Source of the DNA: Lepidostoma basale | Lineage: Eukaryota; Arthropoda; Insecta; Trichoptera; Lepidostomatidae | Direction of reading: 5' to 3' | DNA length: 64,000 nt | NCBI GenBank assembly: GCA_022606425.2 | Contig: JAHDVF020000208.1 | Span: forward strand, 1,784,501-1,848,500 | Translations under genes and position numbers: made by a program | In this document: positions 50,806-60,256 of the stretch, piece by piece | Layout of the letters: every line of letters begins with the position of its first letter | Position numbering within the stretch: position 1 is the first letter of the stretch | The notes under the pieces: generated by a model | Seen by the model: the letters and a program-made list of their open reading frames with translations, nothing else | The model's database searches: none | Told to the model about the DNA's origin: nothing

Positions 50806-50957
50806 GTGAACGGAGGTAGTCCCGCGGACAAGGCCGGGCTGCTGGCGGGAGATTCGGTTATCAGAGTGAACACCACGGACGTCTTCGCCCTGCGTCACAA
50901 GGAGGCGCAGGACGTGATCGTGCAGGCGGGGCAGAACTTCGACATCACCGTGCAGAG
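50806..50957 (+). CDS. Zasp52: Zasp exon 2: C-terminal half of the PDZ domain
   Basis: The acceptor is GTCGCAG. The frame opens VNGGSPADKAGLLAGDSVI (residues 36-54) and continues RVNTTDVFALRHKEAQDVIV and ends NFDITVQR. These segments are the typical second half of an ALP/Enigma-type PDZ, including the GSPADKAGL turn and the helix with the ligand-contacting region HKEAQ. The exon meets exon 1 in phase 0. It ends after two bases of the Arg86 codon (AG) before donor GTACAG; exon 3 supplies the third base. Codons are much more G+C-rich than the surrounding intron, as expected for a conserved exon. Confidence is high. If translation begins at one of the candidate internal first exons, this exon would supply a half-PDZ only. 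Confidence 0.95.
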
Positions 50958-51049
50958 GTACAGCCTCCTTTCTACCTACCCTACACTTTTAATGCAAAGC
51001 TGTATCCAATTCGCTTATATGGCCCCAAATAACTAAAGGCAAGGGAATC

Positions 51050-51720
51050 AAATGGTCACAAAAACGTACGTTTTCTAGGGTTTATATACCTAACACTGAC
51101 TACCTTCTGTATTCAAAGAAACGATCAGAACTGAAAAAGGATATCACAAGTGCAAAGGCAAAATATAGAGGATGTCCAGAGTGGGATCAAGGGCGACCTT
51201 AGGTGCTTTTGGGAATTTATTAATTCTCAAAGAGCAGACGGGCGTTCGCATATTGCACTTTCTGCCGGAGGTGTAAGTGTGTGAGAGCCCGGATGCAGTC
51301 TCACAGATTTTCGCAGATTATTTCCAATCTGTATATAACCAGGAACTCCCCAAATTGGACACTACTGGTCTTCAAAATGAAACACCCTGGAACATGGGTG
51401 ATATCTCGCTAGGTACAGTGACAACAGAAGATGTGGCGTCCTGAATTCGAGACTTAAAGCCAAATAAGGCTCCAGGACCCGATGGTATTCCACCGAGTAT
51501 AGTTATGGGGCTCTCGTCTGCCATAACAGAGTCCTTATGCTATATTTATAACCTTATGCTATATTTATAACCGTATACTATCGTCCACCTTCCCACAGCA
51601 ATGGAAACTTACCCGAGTTAGTCCTATCTTCAAATCGAGGGACAAGACAGAGGTTAAAAATTATCGCCCGGTAGCTGTATTGTCCACAACATTTAAAAAT
51701 ATATTGTCATATATTATAAC
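51050..51720 (+). mobile_element. Degraded Jockey/CR1-like reverse transcriptase fragment
   Basis: Broken frames give KRSELKKDITSAKAKYRG, then FINSQRADG, QIFADYFQSVYNQE, RDLKPNKAPGPDGIPPSIV, FPQQWKLTRVSPIFKS and KNYRPVAVLST. The NKAPGPDGIP and NYRPVAVLS motifs are the hallmark N-terminal blocks of non-LTR reverse transcriptases. It is cut off after that block, carries several frameshifts and a small internal duplication (CCTTATGCTATATTTATAA), and is dead. Confidence 0.85.
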
Positions 51721-51823
51721 TTATAACGTTTCACAAGGTAGCATCAAACACTATCCCTTTAATTCATATCATAATGTGGACACAATATATTTGTTATTTT
51801 TGAAAATATTATAATATTAATGA

Positions 51824-51900
51824 AAACGTCCGTTTTCTAGTTTTTTTCAAATATTTTATGGGAGTGACATGATTCGCCACGATATCAATATATCAAACGT
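51824..51900. repeat. Single arm of the TTTTCTAG/ATTCGCC foldback family
   Basis: GAAAACGTCCGTTTTCTAG, then ATTTTATGGGAGTGACATG and ATTCGCCACG; the same order as at 20060 and 57590. Confidence 0.55.
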
Positions 51901-52121
51901 GTTCAGATATCAAACATTAGTAATACTCTAGAAAGGAAAAATGTATTGCTTCCATGAAATATAATAAAGCTTTTAATGATGTTTTCATCAACATAAAATA
52001 TTAAATTTTAAGTCATTGTTAAAAAAACTTAAATGAAAGCTAGAAACCTTAACTACCTTTACACAATTCGACTTGCATGAAAATATTGTCGAGAATGGGT
52101 GTAATGCTATATTGTGTGCAG

Positions 52122-52290
52122 GGGAGGAAGCACGTGGAAGCCTTCCGTGACGCCTGTTGGCTCCCTGCCCTCCCCCGGGAGGAATGTGGGTTCCTACTCG
52201 CCTGTCACCCAGACTTCCCTGAAGACCAGCCAGCAGCCATCGTCTCACATCGGCTCTGGGTACAACAGCCAGGCCAAGCCTTTCAACTAC
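52122..52290 (+). CDS. Zasp52: Zasp exon 3: linker after the PDZ
   Basis: The acceptor is TTGTGTGCAG. The first base completes Arg86, then 56 codons follow: GGSTWKPSVTPVGSLPSPG, and further on VGSYSPVTQTSLKTSQQP, ending NSQAKPFNY before the strong donor GTGAGT in phase 0. The GGSTWKP start directly after the PDZ is characteristic of Zasp52 proteins. The linker is serine- and proline-rich and predicted to be disordered. Frame and phase fit both neighbours exactly. Two further plus-strand frames and one minus-strand frame overlapping this exon are shadows. Confidence 0.93.
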
Positions 52291-52635
52291 GTGAGTACAA
52301 CACATTTATACATCCCAAATATTTTCTTACAATACCTAAGGTTTATATCCATCGATTAATAAGCCATTTACTTTGTACCAATCTATAAATATGATATAAT
52401 ATAAGTTATCCGATAAAACAACAGTATAATTTATTTCAATGCTTAAGCTTTTTTTTATATATTTTTTAATGTTATTCAAAAATGGTCAAATACTAATTTA
52501 ACACATTCCATATATGTAAGTATGTTTAATATACCATATAAATCGCACGCTTAATAGAACACTGGCTTAACTAAAAAAAGCAAGTTTTGCTCAATCTGAC
52601 ATGAGTCGGTGTTTTAACAAAAACAGTCGAAAAAC

Positions 52636-52731
52636 ACGTACGAATGGATAGCGTTAATATTGTGGACGATTATCGTACGTACGAATGGATAGCGTTAACA
52701 TTGTGGAAAATATATGGATAGCGTTAACACA
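52636..52731 (+). repeat. Three degenerate copies of a TGGATAGCGTTAA unit
   Basis: CGTACGAATGGATAGCGTTA occurs at 52637 and 52678 (41-bp spacing). A third, shortened ATGGATAGCGTTAACA follows 29 bases later. It is noncoding. Confidence 0.8.
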
Positions 52732-53049
52732 AGCCTCTGTCTAATGTTAACTCAATAATGACCTAAACCATAATCGGTCAGTTTACTATTAAGCGTGCGA
52801 AATGTACAACTCATTACTTAAATGCAAAGTTTTCTGATTAAATTATAAAAGTAACATTTTATACGTTTTAATAGAATTCACCCATAAAAATATTTGTAAT
52901 TATTAACTGACTTTTTAATGATCGATGAATTTTTTCTCAATGTTCTCTGTTCTGAAAGTAATTACTTTATAAGGTTCAATATTTTTATGCTCTCATTGGA
53001 ATCTCTATTGGAGAAGTGAGCTTATCGTAAGTCACACTTTAAATGTATT

Positions 53050-53777
53050 ATATTAATAATGACAAAGTTAATCATGACAGTCTGCAACATTAGTGTGAAT
53101 GGTAAAAATTTGGAGCAAGTAGATGAGTTCGTGTATTTAGGTAGTATGTTTACAAGAGATGGGCGAGTGGAGAGAGATATTGAAAGAAGGGTTGGGGCAG
53201 GCAACAATGTAAATGGTGCACTTAAAGTTGTCATCGCAAACAAAAACCTATCCAAAAAAGCTATAATGGAATTGCACAACGGTGTTCTTCTACCGACCCT
53301 TATGTATGGAAGCGAAGCATGGAACTGGCAAAAGAAGGATGAAAGTAGAATAAATGTAGTAGAAATTAGATCTCTTAGACGAATGTGTAGATACTCTGTG
53401 TATGATAGAGTGTCGAATGAAAATATAAGAAGTGAATGCGGTGCGAATGATGGTGTTATGAACAAAATAATGAAAGGATCATTAAGCTGGAAAGAATGAA
53501 TGAAGAAAGAATGGTAAAAAAATTATATGTTGACTATGTAAATGGAACCAGAAATAGAGGAATACCGAGGAAAACGTGGCATGATCAAATAAATCAAATA
53601 TTGAATGTCGGCCATGTGAGGAGTCAGAGAAATCGACGCGCGTGCATGACACGATGTATGAATGTAGAGAAATCGAGAGAAATATGTCAGGAAAGAAAAG
53701 TGTGGCGGTCCATTATTTCTGCCTACCCCTTTTGGGGAAACGGCGTGATGGTTAGTTAATTAGTTAGTTAATTAGTA
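53050..53777 (+). mobile_element. Best-preserved RTE-like fragment, 5'-truncated
   Basis: It encodes the end of the RT domain and the C-terminal domain: VNGKNLEQVDEFVYLGSMF, then RDGRVERDIERRVGAGN, LPTLMYGSEAWNWQKKDES, RSECGANDGVMNKIMKGSL, RKTWHDQINQILNVGHVR and RRACMTRCMNVEKSREI. EFVYLGSxxTxDG is the usual RTE motif after the catalytic site. About 20 bases are deleted near 53487 (WFGHM codons lost), breaking the frame into two open parts. The 3' end is GGCGTGATGGTTAG and a mixed GTTA/ATTA tail. No catalytic FADD box remains. Confidence 0.88.
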
Positions 53778-53847
53778 TTATATAATATAACATAAGTATC
53801 TAACCTGTACACGAAATTGTTAACGCCACTGTTACGTTGAACTTTAG

Positions 53848-53981
53848 ATGAATGGCAACGGGGATTCTGTGAAGAGTATTGTGAACAAGCAGTACAACAC
53901 CCCGGTAGGAATCTACAGCGAAGAAACTATCGCGGAGACCCTTTCCGCCCAGGCCGAAGTGCTCGCTGGAGGAGTCTTGGG
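53848..53981 (+). CDS. Zasp52: Zasp exon 4: ZM motif
   Basis: The acceptor is AACTTTAG. The frame is phase 0 from exon 3 and encodes residues 143-186: MNGNGDSVKSIVNKQYNTPV, then GIYSEETIAETLSAQAEVLA and GGVL, plus two bases of Gly187. IVNKQYNTPVGIYSEETI is the ZM (Zasp-like) motif, about residues 153-177, known to bind the rod of alpha-actinin and to drive Z-disc localisation. The better donor in phase is GTGGGT at 53982. An alternative GT at 53986 would break the frame to exon 5. The exon begins with an ATG codon, which could serve as a start in an isoform that skips upstream exons, but nothing here shows such use. Confidence 0.93.
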
Positions 53982-54078
53982 GTGGGTGGCGACTTTCATA
54001 TATTTTTTAATGCACATCTGATGAATACTTTGTTTTTATAATGTATATAATATGGCGACATCGTGACAAAGTGAAAGG

Positions 54079-54245
54079 GACGACCTTCGTGGCAGAGTGG
54101 TAAGAGCTCTGACTTCCATACAGAAGGTCCCGGGCTCGATTCCCGGCGATGGCAGTGTGATTGTCACACTGTCTTTGGTCTGGTGTAGAATTCACGTGAC
54201 AATAAAATGGCGATAGATTGGCTACCTATCACATGTCACGAGAAT
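54079..54245 (+). mobile_element. tRNA-derived SINE
   Basis: The head is nearly complete: ACCTTCGTGGCAGAGTGGT (A box), ACAGAAGGTCCCGG, then GGCTCGATTCCCGG (B box). GTGATTGTCACACTG and the tail CACGTGACAATAAAATGGCG follow. It lies in intron 4, in the direction of the gene. Confidence 0.88.
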
Positions 54246-54589
54246 CAATATAATAGCTAAAAAATAAATTTGTGTACAGTAATTGGGTTCAAACACCTGT
54301 TGTATACGCAAAAAAATATATATATGTGTCATCACAAACGTGTGACAATACAAATATAAGACAACAGTTTTATGATTCTTCAACATTCATTTGTGTTTTA
54401 AAGCAACCTTACAGTTTTTATAAATAATTCCGGATATATAATCGTATTTTGATATTGTATCATGTGTCTAGTGAACAATAATAAATAAAAGTTTTTTTTA
54501 AATGTAAAGTGAGTAACAATGTAGAGCGACATTTTATTGCATTGAATAACGAACTTATTTAGTAATAATTAATAATATTTTGTATGCAG

Positions 54590-54681
54590 AGTAAACTTCA
54601 AGAAAAACGAGAAAACTTATGATTCTGAGAAGAGTGAAGTATTCAAGATGCTTCAGGAAGCCGACAACGACCCTGAACCAG
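54590..54681 (+). CDS. Zasp52: Zasp exon 5: post-ZM acidic linker
   Basis: The acceptor is GTATGCAG. The first base completes Gly187 (from exon 4), then 30 codons read VNFKKNEKTYDSEKSEVFKM and LQEADNDPEP. The segment GVNFKKNEK directly after the AGGVLG of exon 4 is characteristic of Zasp52 proteins. The exon ends one base (G) into the next codon before donor GTGAAT. Both alternative downstream exons 6 and 6' start in the matching phase and each completes a glutamate codon, GAA or GAG. Confidence 0.92.
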
Positions 54682-56523
54682 GTGAATATGGATTTCATAT
54701 TATAATCCAGTTTACATGTTCCTATTGGAATCAGTGACGTTAAAAAAGATAAATTTGTTAAATGCCTTGACAATGGCGGTCACCGAGTACCTACCGCTAT
54801 ACTTCTAACGACTTCTCGTTTGTTTTTACTCGTGAATGAAATACGTCCTATCTTTTAAATGTCATTGGTTTCAAATCTGGTTATACTCGTATAATAAATC
54901 CAATTTTATTAAAAAATAAATATAACCGCAAGTGATTCAATTTGTTTGTGGAAATCAAATTCCAACATTATATAATATTTAATTTTTATAAAAACAAATA
55001 TTTCACACATTCAACACAAACAGTTTTTATTTGAATAATTTTATAAAAACGTATTTTCACAACACTTTTTTTGAACTTTTCGCGAACATATTTTGGACCA
55101 CAGACGCTCTTCCTCAATGTTGACATTTTAATTTAACGAATCTAAAATTTCTACACAGAGGAAGGGAGTCTGTAACCCGAATCATTTTTGTAAAAAGTAC
55201 AAAAAATTAAATATGTTTTTTTAATATTCAAATGTGAATCCACAACACAAATGATGGTGAATATTTAAGGCATTTTTATTTGATTTTATGAACAGTTTCA
55301 CATTTCGATCCCATATTTAAATGAATTTATATATTTTTTATGTTGTGAACAAATATAAAATATCCTATAGCTTGTCTGTATTTCTCTATATTTGATTATT
55401 ATGATAAACTACGTAATATTTGAGCGCATGCGTTAGAATCTAGCTCTTTACGTTACCTTATAGATTAACCAACTGATTTTCCATCATTTCTTTTTCTGTA
55501 TAAATTTCAATTGTTGATTTGTATATATAATACATAACTAACTATTTTTAAAAACAATCATTGCCATATTATAGAATTTAAAATAGTTTAACTGGAATGT
55601 CTTGGGTATTCACAGTAATTTTATATATTGTTCGATCGCTGTTATACTATAAATGCATCTCTAACCGGTAATATTGTGACCTGTCATTTTTAATTTATCA
55701 TTATATTGTACATAAATATAATCATACCTTTGTATTTTATATTTACACTATACATTTGATAGAATACAAAACTTTCTAAAAGGACACATATTCAAGTAGA
55801 TATTAATAGTAGATAAATCATGTAGAAAATGCATTCATTCTTTAGACGCTCATACTTAACATAATAGGGTTGTTTCACATTAAATAAATCACGCCTTTTA
55901 AATTGTACATATTATTTTAACAAATGGGTGACTGACGTCACAAAGCCATTGCTTAAAAATCTATTTTCGGAATCACGCACTTTCATGTAACATTTGTCAT
56001 CTTGCTATTTCACCTTATTTTCTATTTTGGCATTATATATCACTTTGTACAGTGTAAATACATTAACATGCCAAAGGGAATGCAATGAAAATGTTCTATT
56101 ATATTTTTGATATGTTTACCAGTTGGACATTTTGCAAATCAGTCACGTATCGATAATGGTGAAACAAGTTAAAGAGAAAAATAATATATAGGACTCTTTG
56201 AAAATTAATTTTTCAATTTAAATTTGTTCAGATTTGATTTGTATTTTACGTTCGTTTGCTCAAGCAAAAATGAATAATGTGATTTACACACCTACTTATT
56301 TTTGGTGTCAAATAAAAATTACACTTGAAAGCGAAATTCGCCTATTGGTTATTACAAGGGATGAACAGTGGATTGTATTATTATGAAAGCTTTACAAATA
56401 AAATGGGATGAATCAAGTTGCCAGGAAAATGGTGAAGCGATCCTATTCTGCCATTGTAATTGCACGCTCTCATCGCACTGTATTGACATATTCACCGCAT
56501 GTGCCCCTGTGTTGTGCATCCAG
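54682..56523 (+). other. Intron 5
   Basis: AT-rich, with a weak inverted pair around CAGACGCTCTTCCTC (55105) and GAGGAAGGGAGTCTG (55159), likely another small foldback repeat. No further exon could be supported. Confidence 0.7.
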
Positions 56524-56668
56524 AAGTATCGGTGCAGAGCGCCCCCAGCGCCGCGACGGGCCTCCGCCACGTGTCGGCGCCCGTGACCCGCCCAGACGCG
56601 CCCGTCAACAACACCGGGGGGCTACCGCCGGGACAGAACATTTGCGAGGAGTGCGAGAGGCTCATCAT
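56524..56668 (+). CDS. Zasp52: Zasp exon 6: linker and first zinc pair of LIM1 (version a)
   Basis: The acceptor is TTGTGCATCCAG. Frame and phase (1 in, 2 out) give Glu218, VSVQSAPSAATGLRH, VSAPVTRPDAPVNN, GGLPPGQNICEECERLI (to residue 265), and two bases of Ile266. CEEC at 258-261 is the first C-x2-C pair of LIM1; the rest of the domain is in exon 7 (GVFVRIKDKNLHVECFKC). The donor is GTAAGT, a perfect match. This is the shorter of two exons that can fill this place; exon 6' supplies CSEC instead. Overlapping minus-strand and other-frame ORFs are shadows of G+C-rich coding sequence. Confidence 0.92.
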
Positions 56669-57105
56669 GTAAGTCCTGAGGCCGTGGAGTGATAACTCTC
56701 TTGTTTTTTTAGGAGAAGCGGAAATCTACGAGACTCTCCCGTTATATCCTGTTCTCGATGAAGTACCAATATCTCTTCTTTTTCTAATATTTTTCCATAA
56801 ACAATTGTTGTACAAAAATGCAAAAATCACTAGCAAATGCTAAGTTCAAGCTTGTTTTGTGGAATTATTGTTTTTACCAGCGCGAAGGTATGCATTTAAA
56901 ATGTTGACCACAATAAGGCGAAATTCTGTCAAATCGTTTAATTAGAATTTTCATTGTATAATAGAATTGCACAAGTTTTATAAAATAATTACAAAAACAG
57001 TGCCAACATCACAATTGATGGGAAAATATTGTGAAAAGTTTGAGTATTGGACCTTTATTGGATTCAAAAATACGTTAAAATAAAATAAAATGCTGGGTGA
57101 TGCAG

Positions 57106-57418
57106 AGGCATCGCACTTTTACTCGACCGCGAGTCGCGTGAGGACGGCGAGTCCCCGGCCCGTGTCTCCGTGGCCCCCGCGCAGCGCCCCGCGGCCCCCA
57201 AGCCGCGCCAGCCTCGGCACGCAGACCCCTGTGCCCGAGGAGCCTCCCCAGCCGCTGGTACTATGGCCCGTGGCGCCCCCACCCCTCCAGCCCGGCCTGT
57301 ACGAGGCCACGCCGGAGGGCCGCATCCAGGCCGGGCCGCCGCCCTCGGGGGCGCCCCAAGAGCCGCTAGGCCCCGTCCCGGACACTCCCAACTGCTCCGA
57401 ATGCGGAGAGTACATTGT
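57106..57418 (+). CDS. Zasp52: Zasp exon 6': proline-rich linker and first zinc pair of LIM1 (version b)
   Basis: It starts after GGTGATGCAG in phase 1 and ends in phase 2 before donor GTAAGC, the same phases as exon 6. It encodes EASHFYSTASRVRTASPRP, a proline-rich stretch of about 80 residues including PPRSAPRPPSRASLG, TPVPEEPPQPLVLWPVAP and GLYEATPEGRIQAGPPP, then DTPNCSECGEYIV. CSEC replaces CEEC of exon 6, and the 16-residue spacing to His278 in exon 7 is kept, so a complete LIM1 forms. Joining 6 to 6' shifts the frame and meets a stop in exon 7, so the two are mutually exclusive for a productive mRNA. The acceptor lacks a good pyrimidine tract, fitting regulated use. An ATG at 57090 in frame could in principle start a separate isoform. 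Confidence 0.85.
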
Positions 57419-57589
57419 GTAAGCCGCGCCAACCGGGGAATGATGACATTTTTTCATTTTGATGTTTTGTAGATAGTGGACGAGGCATGGATAGAAGATT
57501 ATTATTCGATACACACCTAAACCCCTCCCGATTCCAATATTTACTCTGTCATCTTTAGTAGGTATACTTCACTGATCTTCACTTTAATA

Positions 57590-57690
57590 TTGATGAATAC
57601 ATCCGTTTTCTAGAAGTTTTATTTTATTATATATGGGAGTGGCATGTTTCGCCTTGCTAGAGCATTATCAAGTTTTCGTCAAAATTAAAT
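57590..57690. repeat. Single arm of the TTTCGCC foldback family
   Basis: GAATACATCCGTTTTCTAG, then ATATATGGGAGTGGCATG, TTTCGCCTTGCTAGAGC and ATTATCAAG. It is colinear with the left arm at 20060 and lies in the intron after exon 6'. Confidence 0.6.
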
Positions 57691-58827
57691 ACTTATTATG
57701 GAGTTTTGCAACATTGTTCAAGAAACAATAATTAAATAATTTGTCCGTTGAAATACTCGTATTTCAATTTTCATCAGTGAGGAATACTTTCATTTAAAAT
57801 AATACCTTCTTTGTCAACCTATTCAAGAGGTTTATATTTTCACATGTTAATGTTACCTACACCACCCTTTTCATGTTTTCATATAAAAAAAATCAATAAG
57901 AAATGAATATAAATAAAGGTTTAACATTTTATTTCATTATTGTATCCCAGTTGCCTCTTTTAAAGGTAAGACAGAATGCTTGCTGCAATAATGCGTAATA
58001 TATCTGTTTTATAATGTACACAATAACGTAACATATTGTGTTCTATTACTAAATTAGCTTCAAAGCTATTTTACTGTTGTACCCGAAACGAAACATGCAA
58101 TCTACTCGACTTGTTGAGATGGCGTAGGATACTCTATTTAGTTATAAATGAAATTTTCCGGGAATGGAAATATTGTATCCATTGTAGTTTAAATAACTTG
58201 TTATTCCTTTTCTTCTGTTTAATAAGTTTACTTAAATATTATAATAATACAAGCATGTTACAGTGTATGTGAAACAATTAAAATATGAGAATCCTTGTAC
58301 CATATTATTTACACTTGCATTTTATTTTAAAATGTATAAATTGTCTTTAAACAAGTTTTATGTAAAATGTTTTATTGTTATACTATGTAAAAATAGGTAA
58401 AATAACGATTTTCCGCTATCTTTGCTAAATGCCATCGCTACAAAAGGAAATAAGTTTTGTTCTGCGTTATCCCAATCAGATACAAATTGAAGAATGAAAA
58501 TCATCTTTGGACTATGAAGAATTAGAGTTGAATCCATGACACATTAAAATTTTTATGTTATATAACTTATGTATAAGTGAAAAAGAAAAACCCATTAATC
58601 ATTCTATTTGAATATATTATTCAATTCTAACATGTTTTTTTTCAAGTAGTTTCTTTTTCATAATTAAGAGTTTGCTTCTTGTTAGTGCATTGATGTTTTT
58701 GGAGTATTTTCATCTCTATATATTTAAAATATTTTTTATAAACTATATTGTTTAATTTTTCCTTATTGTGAGATCAATTTATTTGAAAATTTTATATTCT
58801 TGTGTCTATTGTTGTGCCTATAGTAAC
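57691..58827 (+). other. Intron between exon 6' and exon 7
   Basis: AT-rich sequence. The plus-strand open frame at 58036-58272 shows no domain, has intron-like composition and is not flanked by convincing splice sites, so it is taken as chance. Confidence 0.6.
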
Positions 58828-58863
58828 TTTGCTCGGCAAATAGCTGCCCTGGCGCCGAGCAAA
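58828..58863. promoter_or_regulatory. Intronic hairpin before exon 7
   Basis: TTTGCTCGGC (58828-58837) is the exact complement of GCCGAGCAAA (58854-58863), with a 16-base loop. The stem is unusually G+C-rich for this intron. It lies 95 bases before the exon 7 acceptor and downstream of the two alternative LIM1 exons, so it might help splice-site choice. That role is inference. Confidence 0.4.
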
Positions 58864-58957
58864 ACTAGCAAACGGATTAAACATGTAGCCATATAACGTA
58901 AGAAGTGTGATGTCATTTTAATAAATGCTCACATGTGACTTTTGATTTTCTTAATAG

Positions 58958-59143
58958 CGGAGTGTTTGTTCGCATCAAGGACAAGAACCTGCACGTGGAG
59001 TGCTTTAAGTGCGCCACCTGCGGGTCCTCCCTGAAGAATCAGGGATACTATAATTTGAATGGCAAATTATATTGCGACATCCACGCCAAGATGGTGGCCC
59101 GCCAGAACCCCCCGGCGCCCAATCTGGAGCCAGTCACCATGCA
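58958..59143 (+). CDS. Zasp52: Zasp exon 7: main part of LIM1
   Basis: The acceptor is TTCTTAATAG. The first base completes Ile266 (from exon 6) or Val (from 6'), then GVFVRIKDKNLHVECFKCAT, CGSSLKNQGYYNLNGKLYC and DIHAKMVARQNPPAPN. Ligands visible: His278, Cys281, Cys284, Cys287, Cys305 and His308, which with the C-x2-C of exon 6 or 6' give a complete two-finger LIM domain with a final His. The exon continues LEPVTM and ends CA before donor GTTAGT, which is below average in strength. Without splicing, the frame reads through QLVSYK to a stop at 59160, so retention would give a short protein ending after LIM1. Confidence 0.93.
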
Positions 59144-59667
59144 GTTAGTATCTTATAAATAATTTGTAACATAAAAATATTTGGTTATCAAATTTAAAAA
59201 AACTGGTTTATCCTTCTATTATATGATCATTTTGAGTATGCCAATCTGTCAATAAAGCAATTGACTGTTTATCTTGTACAGGTAACATTTGATGTTTCAG
59301 GCAAATTACACAAATAATTTTGAATGAAGCACTTTATGCTTTATATTTCATTGATTATAAATTTTCCACTGACAGATTTCATTAGAAGATCAAAATTATT
59401 AATTTCCATAGTGTTAACGTCTGAAGTTTATCATTGATTCATCATAAATAGTCTTTACCTTAAGTATTATTCCATAAATATAGATTATAAAAAATTTTCA
59501 TTTCAAAGTTATTTTGAAAAAATCAGCTTCGATCATAAAATGCACCGTACAATATAAAAATACTAATTACTCATTAATGTGTCAAAGATTAGGCTACTGT
59601 TTAGCCACTTATTAAATATACCTTAGAATTTAGATTGTGTATGTTTTGAATAAGTGCATTCTTCTAG

Positions 59668-59770
59668 AAATAAGCCGTCGTGCACCTTTTCGTCCATGCT
59701 GCCAACAAACAACGCGCCCCTCCCGCCGCTGTCCAACCCAATCTACTCCGGGAACGGACCGTCCCTGCTG
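59668..59770 (+). CDS. Zasp52: Zasp exon 8: linker
   Basis: The acceptor is CATTCTTCTAG. The first base completes Gln328, then 34 codons read NKPSCTFSSMLPTNNAPLPP and LSNPIYSGNGPSLL, ending in phase 0 before donor GTAAGC. The serine- and proline-rich composition fits the disordered linker after LIM1. No motif of known function is visible. The assignment rests on phase fit at both ends and clean splice sites, not on domain similarity. Confidence 0.85.
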
Positions 59771-60256
59771 GTAAGCCCCCACCACCCCCACCCCATTTAT
59801 AATATTTGCAGTTGATGTTGTTAAGGTGTCCGTGATCCTAACCTGGTATTTTGTAGAAACATAAATTCCTCACCCTTCATCCGATGGTGATAATCCACGA
59901 TTTTTTTACATAACACCATTTGTGCTTTCAAAATTGACATTTCCGAAACCTGTCTTGATGCATCGATAATGATTAATTCAAAATTTACATTTTCTTATCA
60001 TTTATCATAATCTATTTTGTTCTTATTCCCCTTTAACTAAGAGATTTTCATATTGAGATAGCAATTGCACGATTCCTGTTTGACTATAAAAATCTTATGG
60101 AAATCTGCCGTTTAAAAAAAAACCTAGAGGAATTGAGAATTTCCCTAATAAAAATTAATAATTTGATGTTGTGACAATTCCCTTCTAATAGTTGTCCATA
60201 GTCATAAGCATGTTTACTAACATTGATGTTTTCTTTTCATCTTACCCAATTTTCAG

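Larger units (their letters stand above)
50958..52121 (+). other. Intron 2 with LINE debris
   Basis: Bounded by donor GTACAG and acceptor GTGTGCAG. Most of it is filled by the retrotransposon fragment at 51050-51720 and a foldback arm from 51824; the rest shows nothing recognisable. Confidence 0.85.
52291..53847 (+). other. Intron 3 with RTE insertion
   Basis: Bounded by GTGAGT and TTTAG. It contains a short degenerate tandem repeat (52636-52731) and a 0.7 kb RTE-like insertion (53050-53777) only 70 bases before exon 4. Confidence 0.85.

Noticed and set aside
53022..53465. 147-codon minus-strand frame
   Set aside because: It is the antisense shadow of the RTE-like fragment on the plus strand.
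53982..53987. Alternative donor at 53986 for exon 4
   Set aside because: It would leave phase 0, which does not fit exon 5; the donor at 53982 restores GVNFKKNEK exactly.
54079..54150. Possible true tRNA gene
   Set aside because: A and B boxes are present, but the same unit with a long shared tail occurs at least five times and the cloverleaf is incomplete, so it is a tRNA-derived SINE.
57064..57514. Long minus-strand and second plus-strand frames over exon 6'
   Set aside because: They are by-products of proline-rich, G+C-rich coding sequence. The frame that joins exons 5 and 7 in phase is the real one.
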